From Salminus brasiliensis (Eukaryota; Chordata; Actinopteri; Characiformes; Bryconidae), in NCBI RefSeq assembly GCF_030463535.1, contig NC_132893.1, positions 26,968,782 to 27,032,781 on the forward strand: DNA of 64,000 nt, given 5' to 3'. Within the stretch, counting starts at the first letter, position 1. The number at the start of each line of letters is the position of its first letter. Shown in pieces: positions 10,156 through 21,242 of this stretch. The notes under the pieces are model-generated. The model did no database searches. It was not told the DNA's origin and saw nothing but the letters and a program-made list of their open reading frames with translations. Made by a program: the position numbers and the translations under genes.

Positions 10156-11920
10156 TGTTGACCTCTATGAGGTACACGTAACCACAGTTGATGGTGAGGA
10201 TGTGAGATCTGGACAAAAGCAAGAACAAGCAGAACAAGAAAAGTACTCAAGGCACAATGTCTGCCTTGGCCTGTATTTGTATTAATGAACGATGTGAAAC
10301 ACACATAGCTTTTTAAGTGCTCCTTGATTAGGACTGGTTATTCAGTCGCTGTGTTTAAGCTGAGTTGTTGGGCACAGGTTGGGATTGATGTTGAGATATA
10401 ATAATGTTTCTTTGTGTTGGGCACTGTTGTGTCTACTGTTGGCACGATTTCTGATAGTAATGGACACAAGCTGACACACTCTACAATAATCTTTGCTGCT
10501 CGGAGCCGATGATCTATGCAGAGACGGAGGAATGATTTCATAGATGATCAGAAGATTTTCAGACGCTTAACTCATTTTTCTTTGCATTAAGCCAGGCTGA
10601 ATGTTCAGTCGTTAGGTTTTTAGAGTCTCAGGCCAGCTATGGAAGAGTAGGGAGTCAAGGGAAGCAGGCCTTTTTATTTTTCACCTGCTGTTTTAATATC
10701 TTTTTGTTGTTATTGTTGTTTTTCTCTTTCCACTACCCAAGTAAGCAAATGCTGCTGCTGCTGCTGTTGCTTTCTCACCCCACACTGCTGGTGTTTCTGT
10801 AAAATTGTATGCATGCATAAGCAATGGATTTCTATATACCTCGTGATTTTTGTTTGTTTGTTTTTTTTTTATGATTTTTTATATATATATAAGTCTCCTA
10901 TTTGTCATCATGATCAGTGTCAGGGATATCATCTTAGGTGCAACTGAGTCAGCCTAGTCAACTTATTGGAGATTTGTTTTTTTTTATCCCCAATCTTAGT
11001 ACTTCCCAGTTTTTAAGAGGGCAAAAGCCAATTTGCATGGCACTGACATGCACTATGGAGTCACTTATGAAGCCTGATTCAATGGTTTAAAAATATCAAA
11101 GAATGTTAAAGTTGGCCTGATATAAAGACAGAAATGAATTGGATGAATCGTCACAGCTACATTTGACCAGTCAGTGGTGTGTGACCAACAACTGAAATGT
11201 ACAAATGCTACTTGATTTTAGCTTAGACACAATCAGTTGTTGTCGTGGCAATGGCTGCCTATCACTGTCATGCAAAAACCTGTTATCTCCATTTTTGCTG
11301 TGTTTCACTTTTTTATCTAATTTGAATCTGGCAGCTTGTGAATTGTGTCCACATTTCATGATGAATGGACCAATACAAAATGCTCCAAAATTACTTAATC
11401 ACTAATAAAATTTCATATTGATCTCCAATCACAGTTAAGAAGGTTTTGTTTTGTCCTTCTCCTGTAAAGTTGACCTTTTGGAGATACAAGGTTTTTGCGT
11501 GGCAGCAAGGATATGTAAATGGTTAGCACTTCATGAAAGAATGAATGAGGACCTGTTTGAGTTTCTTTCTGAGAAAAGATCCTGCTTTAAATGAGGTTAG
11601 AGAATACAGTCAAGCAGTAAAGATCACCAGAGGATGACTGAAAGGAATATTAGTTCGTTAATGAAAACGAATCAACTCATCCTTGGGACCACTAAAGCAG
11701 GGACTGGTTAAGGGAACGACAGATGTATCATTATCAAAATATTATTCAGATTATTTAGCATCATAATGTCATTCTCTTGTTTTGGCACAGACATGATCAA
11801 ATCAAAAGAATTGAAGAGTTTTAGTTTTAGTTTCCAGCCCACACACCGTTTGTTCAAATCCTCTGAACTAAAGGTGGTCTGTTTTTGTATTTCTGTATGT
11901 GTGCGAGTGTTTGTGTGTTT

Positions 11921-11928
<8 letters not shown>

Positions 11929-11960
<32 letters not shown>
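11929..11960. repeat. (GT)16 microsatellite
   Basis: GT dinucleotides within the presumed hmgcs1 3' UTR. Confidence 0.97.
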
Positions 11961-11963
<3 letters not shown>

Positions 11964-12817
11964 GGTGGGAGAGAAGCTAATCTGTTTTTGGTCGGTCTGT
12001 TTCTGAGCCCCTCGCCTTTGGTTGTGCCAAACTGCCAAAGAGCAGGTCATTTCCCAAAACCCATCACAGCTGCAGATGTTTAGCAAGCCTAATACCCTTT
12101 AGTGTGCCTGGCAGTGTGCCTGGCAGTGGCCGCTGCAGCACCGCATTGACGCTGAACTGCCTTTCTGTGCGTGGTGTGGTGTCAGGGGAAGGTTCTGTAG
12201 GATACTGTATGACATATTTTTTTAAAAAAGGGCTTACAAAGTATCTTTTGCCACAGACTAGGTGAGGTGAACGATCTGAAGCTGCAACCAAGTTCTGACT
12301 GATATAACTGGATGTTGAGGAGGAGAAGGAGGAGGAGGAGGACTTGTGTTTCTATCCGTCCATCTTACACAATCGTGGTGTTACTAACGATGCAAGGGTG
12401 GTCGTTTGCATTTCCATGCAAAAAGTCTTTATACCAAACTGTTGGACTGTGGACAGAAATGCACTTGCAGTGAACTGCTCAACTTTAAAAAGCCTTATTC
12501 TAAGCATGTAGAGAAAACGAAACAGAGGATGAGATTCTGAATAATATAATGTACAGAGCTACTTTCCTTTTTAATTCTGCAGCCAGGACAGATCAGAAGG
12601 TTTTAACTTGAAACAGCTAATGTTTACAACAAAGTTTCTTTGAGATTAGTCAGTTATACCAATGTTTGGTGAGTAATGTACAATACTAACTGTAAAATTA
12701 TTTATATTTGTAGATGTAAAGAGAAATTGGTGTCTGATCAGGCTTCACTTTTCTAGCGGACAAGCTGTATAAAAGAGATGTAATATGTAAGAATGTCTGA
12801 ACTGAGATGAACTGAGA

Positions 12818-12823
12818 AATAAA
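12818..12823 (+). terminator. hmgcs1: Probable poly(A) signal AATAAA of hmgcs1
   Basis: A canonical hexamer with a downstream T/GT-rich element. It lies 2.66 kb after the stop, and no later good hexamer occurs before the repeats begin. Confidence 0.6.
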
Positions 12824-12840
12824 TATCTGTTCATTTATCC

Positions 12841-13150
12841 ATGCTGTCGCCTTGTTTTCATTCACTCGTTCCTCATTTTTCAGACAGAGTTAATAGTAAA
12901 CTGAGGAAATTTGTTAGTACACAGTCAGTTTGTGATTAATGTTCATTTCCACTATGTAATACTGTTGGAACAGTATTTTCTACAGTATTCTGTAGGAAAT
13001 GATGAATATGTCTTTCAGCACTGACACTCACTGAGCACACAGCAGTAGTACACACACTTATAACAAAACTTATAAATAAATATATATAGTAATTTGGAGC
13101 ATTTCCATTTGTCATGACTTTTGGACACAATATAAAGAACTGACAGCTTC
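12841..13150. other. Intergenic, nothing recognised
   Basis: AT-rich sequence after the hmgcs1 poly(A) signal. I find no supported gene or repeat. Confidence 0.5.
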
Positions 13151-13164
13151 TAATAATGCCATTA

Positions 13165-13295
13165 ATATATAATCAGGTCCATAAGTATTTAAGTACTTAA
13201 TTAATGGATTTAAAATTAAACAAATGAAGATGGAGAGACCTGTTGACACTCAGCTGTACCTCAGTTTTCACAGGTTCAAAAGTAATTGGGCCATT
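13165..13295 (+). mobile_element. Fragment of a fish DNA-element repeat ('aggtccataagtattt' type)
   Basis: 'aatcaggtccataagtattt', then a 'ggatttaaaattaaacaaat' and 'gaagatg' series, is recognisable to me as a widespread fish interspersed repeat that begins 'caggtccataagtatttgg'. No full copy or target duplication is visible. Recognition is from memory. Confidence 0.4.
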
Positions 13296-13436
13296 ACTTT
13301 CTTCGCCACAGTACCTCTTCACAATTGTATTTCAAGCACAACTTGAGTTTACTTCAGATTACATGTATTCTTGCTGTAGTCAGACAGTCAGTACTAGAAA
13401 ATATTTTCTAGGCAAACGAGAGGCAGTCCACACGCG

Positions 13437-13499
13437 CCTTTCAACAGACCGTCAGTCAGTCACTCACTCACTCACTTATCCAGTCAGTCAGTCAGTAAT
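13437..13499. repeat. (CAGT/CACT)n simple repeat
   Basis: Runs of cagtcagt and cactcact near 13452-13496. Confidence 0.8.
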
Positions 13500-13611
13500 T
13501 GAAATTGCTGTCTCATGGCCGGCTCGCTGCTCGCGCTGTGTGTAAACGTCTGGGAGAGATCTCAGACTAAAACACAACCGCTGTATAGAAAATACCAACG
13601 TTCGTTCTATG

Positions 13612-13926
13612 TTTATTAGAAAAGGTTTCTATCCAGAGTTCTGCTTTAGTAAATGGTTCTGTATGGTACCAAAAACGGTTCTGCTACTGTCAAGCAAGTC
13701 AAAGATCTATTTTTGTGAAACTATATAAGAAAACATGAAACCTTTGTCTTAGCTGAAGACCCCCTGAGCTTGTCATTTTAAAAGGTTTTAAATGGATCTG
13801 GTTGCTTCTTTACTGCATCATATAGAGCAAAAAGATTAAGCAAAATATGAAGCACTGCTATGCACTCAGAAGTTTATTTGGGCTCTTGTGGTTCTGTATA
13901 GAACCACTGTATTTACTGAAGAATCC

Positions 13927-13928
<2 letters not shown>
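13612..13928. mobile_element. Possible small palindromic MITE ('ggttctgtatagaacc' type)
   Basis: Words such as 'aaatggttctgtatggtacc' (13650 region) and 'gtggttctgtatagaaccac' (13889 region) recur in opposite or self-complementary form. These are typical of small fish elements built on GGTTCTnnnnAGAACC. A fragment at 39978-40060 carries the related 'ggttctttgaggaaccaaag'. Boundaries are uncertain. Confidence 0.4.

Positions 13929-13929
<1 letters not shown>

Positions 13930-13961
<32 letters not shown>
13930..13961. repeat. (TA)16 microsatellite
   Basis: An uninterrupted AT run just left of minisatellite array 2. Confidence 0.97.
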
Positions 13962-13964
<3 letters not shown>

Positions 13965-14172
13965 ACGCTGCACTATTAATAATTTGTGCCGGCTGCTGTA
14001 AGATGTGCTGGATGGATGGATACCGTCCAAACCATTCCACAGATGATGCCATCGCTCACCTTCTCCACACATCGATGACACATCTGGATGCTGGGAGGGG
14101 TAATTATGTTAAAATGCTGTTTGTGGACTACAGTTCAGCATTTAACACTATCAACCTGTCCACATCAGTGGA

Positions 14173-14670
14173 ATGGCAGTGGAAAGGGTAGAAAGCTTCA
14201 AATACCTTGGAGTGACCATCTCTCAGGACTTGTCATGGAGTTGCCACATCAACACCATAACGAAGAAGGCTCGTCAGCGACTATACCACCTGAGACAACT
14301 GAGGGACTTTAGACTGCCCTCCAAGGTACTACGATCCTTCTACTCCTGCACCATCGAGAGCATCCTCACGGGGAACATCACAGTCTGGTTTGGGAACAGC
14401 ACCAAGCAGGACAGGCAAGCGCTACGACGAGTGAAACGTTCAGCAGAGCGAATCACTAGGATGGAGTTTCCTGACCTGCAGTCCATCTACAAGAAGCGGT
14501 GTTGGACCAAGGCCAAGAAGATTGTGAAGGACCCCAGTCATCCCAACAATGGACTGTTTTCTCTGTTGCCCTCGGGGAAACGCTTAAGAACCCTGAAGGC
14601 TAACACAGAGAGAATGAGGAGGAGCTTCTTTCCACAAGCCATCCGTGCCCTCAATGGGGACAGGGACTAG
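14173..14670 (+). pseudogene. Reverse-transcriptase C-terminal fragment of the LINE
   Basis: A 165-codon open frame starts at an internal Met created by the deletion junction ([14 protein letters not shown]). It covers the thumb and C-terminal portion of an L2-type ORF2 and ends at TAG after NGDRD. It lacks the catalytic motif, so it cannot be an active polymerase. The open frame is a relic rather than a host gene. Confidence 0.85.
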
Positions 14671-14823
14671 GACACTAAATCAAAGTATCTACATACACAA
14701 ACTGGACCCTCACTCACTACAATACACAACTATGGCTCACGGACAACTCACTACGGACAATAATGCAAATATTTCTTTTTAAGTCACACATACACTCACA
14801 TACAGATAAATATGTACATATGT

Positions 14824-14827
<4 letters not shown>

Positions 14828-14886
<59 letters not shown>
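14828..14886. repeat. (TA)n microsatellite inside the LINE 3' region
   Basis: An uninterrupted AT run of about 59 bp. Confidence 0.97.
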
Positions 14887-14890
<4 letters not shown>

Positions 14891-16360
14891 CACGCACTAT
14901 TCCATCTGTATATTTTTTGCTTCTTATATTTCTATATTTTCATAGTTTTATATTTTATTTTTTAACTTAAATTTAACTTAAATGTAACTTATTTTATTTA
15001 TTTATTTATTTGTACTTTTGCACTTTTGCACTTTATTTCATTAAGTTAAGGTTTAGTTTAAGTTTAAATTTAGATCTTTATTGAATAGCTTTGATGTGGG
15101 CAGACTGTCAAAAAAAGCATTTCACTGCAAGTTATACTGTGTATTACTATGTATGTGACAAATAAAATTAAATTGATTTAAGATGTTCTGGATAGTGTGC
15201 CGGCTGCTTTAAGATGTTCTGAATGGAGTGTCGGCTGCTTTAAGATGTTCTGAATGGAGTGTCGGCTGCTTTAAGATGTCCTGAATGGAGTGTCGGCTGC
15301 TTTAAGATGTTCTGGAAGGTGTGCCGGCTGCTTTAAGATGTTCTGGATGGAGTGTCGGCTGCTTTAAGATGTTCTGGATGGAGTGTCGGCTGCTTTAAGA
15401 TGTTCTGAATGGAGTGTCGGCTGCTTTAAGATGTTCTGGATGGAGTGTCGGCTGCTTTAAGATGTTCTGGATGGAGTGTCGGCTGCTTTAAGATGTTCTG
15501 AATGGAGTGTCGGCTGCTTTAAGATGTTCTGGATGGAGTGTCGGCTGCTTTAAGATGTTCTGGTTGGTGTGTTGGCTGGTTTAAGATGTTCTGGAAGGTG
15601 TGCCGGCTGCTTTAAGATGAACTGGATGGTGTGCTGACTGCTTTAAGATGTTCTGGAAGGTGTGCCGGCTGCTTTAAGATGTTCTGGATGGAGTGTCGGC
15701 TGCTTTAAGATGTTCTAGAAGGTGTGCCGGCTGCTTTAAGATGTTCTGGATGGTGTGTCGGCTGCTTTAAGATGTTCTGGATGGTGTGTCGGCTGCTTTA
15801 AGATGTTCTGGATAGTGTGCCGGCTGCTTTAAGATGTTCTGGAAGGTGTGCCGGCTGCTTTAAGATGTTCTGAAAGGTGTGCCGAGTGCTTTAAGATGTT
15901 CTGAAAGGTGTGCCGGCTGCATTAAGATGTTCTGGATGGAGTGCCGGCTGCTTTAAGATGTTCTGGTTGGTGTGCCGGCTGCTTTAAGATGTTCTGGAAG
16001 GTGTGCCGGCTGCTTTAAGATGTTCTGGTTGGTGTGCCGGCTGCTTTAAGATGTTCTGGATGGTGTGTCGGCAGCTTTAAGATGTTCTGGTTGGTGTGCC
16101 GGCTGCTTTAAGATGTTCTGGAAGGTGTGCCGGCTGCTTTAAGATGTTCTGGAAGGTGTGCCGGCTGCTTTAAGATGTTCTGGATGGTGTGAAGGCAGCT
16201 TTAGGATGTGCCGGATAGTGTGACAGCTGCATTAAGATGTACCAGTTTGTGCGCCGGATGCTTTGGGATGCGCAAGTTGCAATACAATTGCCAGTTGAAG
16301 TGCTGGTTGCTTTATGATGTGCAACTGTTAAGGCCGGCACCTGGCAGAAAAGGATTCAAC

Positions 16361-17380
16361 ACCCTCTTACGGCAGCACTGCATGGACACTGGGTTGGTTT
16401 CCAGGACAGGGATTAAGCCTAAATTGATATTTTCCTGTGTTTTTATTTCAGTGGAAAATCTCCATTCAAAAAGCTCTTTAATAAAGGACTAGACCTGACC
16501 TCTGAACATAGATTTCAAAACTCAAATACAGTCTACAAACATCATTAACTATTCATTAATCCACACCAGGCAAATCTGCTCTTCCATGATTAAACCTGAA
16601 TGACCCACAGAGCAGAGCAGACTTCCCCATAGAGTCAAACACTAAAAATAGTGTCAACTAAAAAAGTCTCAACTTAAGCAGTATCATCATTTTAACCATT
16701 TGTATTGTGAAATAAAAGCTGGAGGGCAGGGCATCCTGATTTTACATGAAGTAAAGGCTGATTTATGGATGCTGATTCAGCTCAGTCCTTAACTAAAAGC
16801 CACATATATAAGAGCCTTTGTTTATGACTTCTATAGACCTTAATCGACAACCAGGTGCATACACATTGGGAAAGTGTCACCCTGCATTCTTCTCTCTATT
16901 TACCTTATATCCTAGTCCAGCTTTATTTGTCTGCTTTCCTACCATCACACCACAAGGTGGAGCTGTAACGGTAGGCCTGTTTTCCAGAACTGCAGCACTG
17001 GGCTTAACTTTTCCCTCAGTACTTTTCATTTTTATTTTAAGTTCAATAAACCACGTTACTTTATCCGCCGTGACCTGCTGATGGACCATCCCAGCAAATA
17101 TTTTAAAAAGCCCTAACACATTCTCTGGCCCTCAGCTGCGCCATTTCAGGACAAAAGAAACACAAGAAAAGAAACAGAGAAATTAAAAGTTAGCGATTCC
17201 CCTCCTTCTCTATCTGAAGAGATCTACAGAACATTCCCGTCGAGGTTGGCTTTTGTTGTTGAGGGAAAAGGCATCCGGTTTATGCAACCCAATCTGCCAT
17301 ATCTACGCCCTCTGCCTGTCTGCACGGCTCAGAGCGCTGTTTTCTAACCCCACTCCTATTCCGACACGTCCCGCCTTCCT
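16361..17380. other. Intergenic region before the talin promoter, nothing recognised
   Basis: No coding exon, RNA gene or clear repeat is seen. Base composition becomes GC-richer from about 17270 toward the promoter. Confidence 0.5.
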
Positions 17381-17740
17381 GCGCTGCGATTGGCTGAAAA
17401 GCTCCGACGCGGACCAATCATACTCTTAGTAGCGTCTGCCGAGGCGAACGCATTTCTGTAGTCTTTTCTAACAGGTGAAACGAGCTGTAACGTGTAAATA
17501 AAAAAATTAAATAAAAAATACGTAAATTAATCTGTAATATTATTATTAATATCGTTGCTATGGTTGATATTATTATTTATGTCACCATGTTTTTAAACAA
17601 TTATTTACCTTTTTAAGGTACACGTCGATGAGTAGCTGTGAGAATGAGCCAACGACCAATCAGTGTTTAGAGAGGCGGGGCTTGTGCAGATACGGGTGTG
17701 GGCCGCTGCTGCAGGGTGGAGCTTTAACGCTGCCTCAACC
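17381..17740 (+). promoter_or_regulatory. tln1: Probable tln1 promoter: CCAAT boxes and GC box, no TATA
   Basis: An inverted CCAAT box lies at 17389-17393. Forward CCAAT boxes lie at 17414-17418 and 17656-17660. A GC box GGCGGGGC lies at 17674-17681. No TATA box precedes the presumed start. The region is CpG-rich and followed by a good donor at 17883/17884, which fits a housekeeping-type talin promoter. The link to tln1 is inferred, because the first coding exon lies 24.8 kb downstream with no other gene between. Confidence 0.55.
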
Positions 17741-17744
17741 AGAC

Positions 17745-17883
17745 AAACGGAGGCAAGGAAAAAACCCAGATTCTGACATTTTACCAACATTTCTGGAACT
17801 TACAGACATTTTCTGGGGAAAGGGGCTGTTTACATCGACTGTAGTCCGAAGGTGGACGGTCCGAGGTTCAGGAAAGCGGGGAG
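17745..17883 (+). other. tln1: Probable tln1 noncoding exon 1
   Basis: The segment ends at a strong donor 'ggag|gtaagg' (17883/17884). Its start is a guess based on the GC box. Known talin-1 genes have an untranslated first exon and a long first intron, and the ATG exon at 42702 begins with an acceptor, so an upstream leader exon must exist. This is the best candidate in the window. Confidence 0.5.
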
Positions 17884-18739
17884 GTAAGGCGAGGTGAACA
17901 CTGTCTCTCGAAAGAAACGTTTGGTGAAAACTTTGTGAAGGGTGTGAAGTTCCTTCCGACGAGTCGCCCTCTCTCAACTCCCTTTCTCTGCAGTGTATGG
18001 CCTGTAATGTGGCTAGCACTACCTCTTATATTAGCTAGCTTAGTCAGTGTTTAATGCAGTATTGTTCGATTAAACGGCGATAAGTGTGATAGCTATCTAT
18101 CTAATAGGTGCCGTAAAGGATGAGGGAGCTGGTGAAAATGAGGGCAGAAATATTGCTAGTTAGTTAGTTAGCTAGTTAGCTATCAGCTTTAACGGTTTAG
18201 CTAGCTAATAAACCTGTTGAGATGAAACGCGGAAGATTAGCTGGATAACAAGTCTCTCGTACTTTCCGAAAGCCTGTTGTGAACCGCTATCTGTGAAAGG
18301 CTGTGTTTTTAATGGCGTTTTGGGTGGTGAGAAGCCCTAACGTGCCTCAAAACAGGACATTAAGGTTTCTTCGTGGGATCTAGCTAAGTTGGGTTAGCGA
18401 AGTTTTGTGCTCCGGCCTGTAACGGTCAACTTCGTGCCTGACGTCACGCTGCTGACATGTGTAACAGCCGCCCAGTGTAACTGAACTGGGACGTAACTGG
18501 TGCTATCACCTGGGCTTCCAGGAGCCCCTCATTGCTTAGATGTTCATATCAGAGCTCTCTAGCTACACATGTGGTATCCAAAGCCTAGAAAATGCCATTT
18601 CTCAGTGTACTGACGGAGAGATCTAGCTAGTATTTCTAATGTGTGTGTGTGTACTGTATGCATGCGCTCCCTATTTCTCCAAATACCTCTTCTGGTTTGT
18701 TACTTCAGTTATTTTAAGGTTGTTCAGTTGTGCATGTAC

Positions 18740-19082
18740 GTCTCATAATCCCCATGCAGGAGCAGTGACAGTAGAATGAGAGAGCCTGGAGTAGTCACTC
18801 ATGAGGCTGAGGTCATCATGACCAGTGCCACGGGTCAGCTGGAAGCTCTCTGGAGTGATGGAGCACCGTGGCATATCTGTGGGATGAGCTAGAGTGCCAT
18901 ATGTGGACCTGACCTCGCGAGTGCTCTTGTGGCTCAATGCAGTCATATCCTTACAACAATGTTTGAATGGCTAGTGTAAAGTCTTCCCAAAGGAGAAGAG
19001 GTGTTTACAGCAGCAAACAGGTGAAGACCTCCCTGTTTGAACGGTTTAGCTGTTGGATGAGTGGGTGTCTACAAACATGTGG

Positions 19083-19087
<5 letters not shown>
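18740..19087. mobile_element. Fragment of the same TIR-element superfamily
   Basis: 'gtggctcaatgcagtcatat' then 'ccttacaacaatg', and 'gtgtaaagtcttcccaaagg' then 'agaagaggtgtttacagcag', match the family seen at 2248-2483. The right end reads 'gggtgtctacaaacatgtgg'. It is followed by a (GT)n tract. Confidence 0.55.

Positions 19088-19090
<3 letters not shown>

Positions 19091-19131
<41 letters not shown>
19091..19131. repeat. (GT)20 microsatellite
   Basis: An uninterrupted GT run. Confidence 0.97.
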
Positions 19132-19133
<2 letters not shown>

Positions 19134-19300
19134 CCATTTTTCTACACATATTCGGCCCCTGTTCTCACTCTCACACCGCTCTCAAATGTATACATCTGGG
19201 CTTAGAGCTCGAAGGTAATGTTAGTAGTAATTTGAGCCTGTCACCCTTCACCATCCTTCATTTTATTGTGTGCTTTTCTGCATGGTGGCTGGGTGGCATG

Positions 19301-19303
<3 letters not shown>

Positions 19304-19363
<60 letters not shown>
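19304..19363. repeat. (GT)30 microsatellite
   Basis: An uninterrupted GT run, 170 bp after another one. Confidence 0.97.
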
Positions 19364-20824
19364 CTGCATAGAAGCTGTCAGGCAGGTGATTTCAGAGAAA
19401 AATATGCACCCTGTGGGGACAGATAGGCTGCAGGAATTTGCAGAAACAGCCTAGGGGACTGTGGAAACATGTACTAAGGATCTACACCTTTGCAGAACAA
19501 TTCAACCTGCTTCTGCTTCTGCTGAGAGGAATCGTTCAGCCAGGAGTCAAATGTACAGTGTTTCTTTTACTCCAAACATTGTAGATTGGCTAAGATATGT
19601 CTGTAGCTACGAGTGTAAAGCAGAAATAGTCTAGATTTTGGGTGACCTAGACTTCCTTTATTCAGCATTAGCCTTTAGCTGCAGTACAAACTTAAAGAAG
19701 CAAGCTTCAAACACCCGTCATGGCTTTGCTGTTAAATTTCATTTGGATAAAATTTGGCAAATATGGTTTGTCTGCTGTCAAAACATTAGTTGTTGAAAGT
19801 GCTCTAGCTTAGCATATTATCCTTCCTGGAGTACTAGATATACTGGATATACTAGATACAAAATCTGAAAAGTGTTTGTGAATGGATTGTAAGGCACTAT
19901 TTGTCAGTGATGACGCTTGTTTTTTGCCACATTTTACAGTAACCGACCTCAAAGTTTGGCATGTAATACCCTAACCAATGGGGTGTAATTATGAAAGTAA
20001 ACACTGCACCAGCAGTGCTGTCACTCAGCAGATATCTCTTAGTCAAGGTTAGTGGGTGTTGTCACCAAAAAACATGCTTTATGATCCAGCAGTTAATTTC
20101 TTGCAGTATGACCCACATTCTGCTGACTGCGAACTGTGTTTTAGAGTCCTCTTGCTGCGTCGATGGTTTGCACGGGTCTTGGGGCGGTTCAGCCCAAGGC
20201 GTTCTCTGCTTTGTTTCTTCCCATTCTTAGGTGGTTGAAAGAGCATTCAGTTCAATTATGTCTCGTGGTGCTTCTTGGTTTATGTAAGTTGAACTGATTT
20301 GCCGGGAGGCAGCCCATTTAAATGAGCTGCAGGGTGGAACTTAATAATCTGGATTTAAGGCTAGTTAGGGTGCGTCGTCCGTTTACTAGGCTATGCATGA
20401 AGCTGTGCCCGATTTGTCTGTATACCAGAAATGTAACTATATACACATTTTATGATTCGTAACACTGAAGTGAAAAGAGATGCAGATGTTCATTGTCCTA
20501 GGCATTGTCTGTTGTATCTACACTAAAAAGTTAGCTATAGTGCTTTGCAATTCTGTACAACCCTGTACTAATATGATGATGAAGTTGAATCAAACAAAAA
20601 CCTTTCTGATTGACAGGTACTTTTAAAACCACACATACAAGGTCAGCGGTTGTCATGTGGTGTTTTTTAATAAAACACGGAAAACCAGCCGATGTATGTC
20701 AGTGTGTGGATCAGGTTTCTTTATATTGCTGTGTAATGTCATATTTTTGGAGTGTACCTTTTTGTAGAGGAAAAAAATAGAAGTAGAAAATATCCAGCAC
20801 ACTCTTAAAATCTCACAATGCATT

Positions 20825-21242
20825 TGTATGGACAGAAATATTGGGACGCACCTTTTAATTTTTGATTTCAGGTGTTTCATTCAGTCCCATTATTCCAGGA
20901 TACTGTCATAAAATGCCACAGTTGCAACCAGTCACAATATCTAGGATGGAATACATTTTACCAATAACTGTGAATGGTAGTATTGAAAAGTGGAAGCATT
21001 AAGGAACCACAGCAACTCCGCCATGAAGTGTAAGACCACATTAAGTTTTACAGAGTTGGATGGCTGAGTGCTGAGGCACACAATGCATTAAAGTTCCCAG
21101 CGCTTTGCTGACTTGATAACGGCATAGCTCCAAACCTGCTCTTATAGCTGCGAAGGGGGGACCCCACAATAATGCTAATGGATTTAGAATAGGATGCCAT
21201 AAAAACTCCTCTACAGGTCCCAGTACTTTGGTCCATATTGTA
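20825..21242. mobile_element. Nearly complete TIR-bounded nonautonomous DNA element (about 418 bp)
   Basis: The left end 'tatggacagaaatattggga' continues 'cgcacct'. The right end is 'aggtcccagtactttggtcc' followed by 'atattgta', whose reverse complement begins 'tacaatatggaccaaagtac' and continues 'tgggacct'. The two ends are imperfect inverted repeats. The interior has no transposase frame, so it would have depended on another element for movement. Confidence 0.65.

Larger units (their letters stand above)
10156..12840 (+). other. hmgcs1: hmgcs1 3' UTR
   Basis: The stretch after the stop has no introns that I can see and no further coding exon. Candidate poly(A) signals are AATAAA at 11404-11409 and AATAAA at 12818-12823. 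The latter is followed by a GT/T-rich stretch ('tgtcgccttgttttc') and is the better terminal site. The UTR contains a CTG repeat at about 10751-10770, a (GT)n tract at 11929-11960 and a GGA-rich tract at about 12317-12341. The 3' end is inferred, not shown. Confidence 0.65.
14016..15180 (+). mobile_element. 5'-truncated, internally deleted L2/CR1-group non-LTR retrotransposon
   Basis: Translated pieces match the reverse-transcriptase ORF of fish L2-like LINEs. The first is [18 protein letters not shown] and [13 protein letters not shown] (about 14021-14152). After a jump comes ESFKYLGVTISQDLSWSCHI through VKDPSHPNNGLFSLLPSGKR and FFPQAIRALN (14173-14670). The middle of the palm domain, where the catalytic FADD/YADD motif would be, is missing. 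The join also shifts frame, so the copy is dead. The tail 'tgtgacaaataaaattaaat' and 'tgattta' is like L2 3' ends. A (TA)n tract lies in the 3' part. It sits inside minisatellite array 2. Confidence 0.85.
13983..16360. repeat. 31-bp minisatellite array 2, interrupted by a LINE
   Basis: One unit at 13986-14015 ('gtgccggctgctgtaagatg' onward) is followed by a LINE. From 15181 about 33 regular 31-bp units run to about 16204, then decayed units run to about 16330. The unit is 'agatgttctggatggagtg' plus 'tcggctgcttta'. It aligns with the array 1 unit: GATGT at the start, then the shared GTG(C/T)CGGCTGCTTTA. The array ends in 'aaggccggcacctggcag' then 'aaaaggattcaac', clearly related to the end of array 1 ('gccggcacccagcacac', 'agggatccaac'). 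Confidence 0.95.

Noticed and set aside
17628..17897. 89-codon frame over the talin promoter and exon 1
   Set aside because: It overlaps CCAAT and GC boxes and reads through a strong donor at 17883. Its composition looks like a CpG-rich leader, with no domain recognised.
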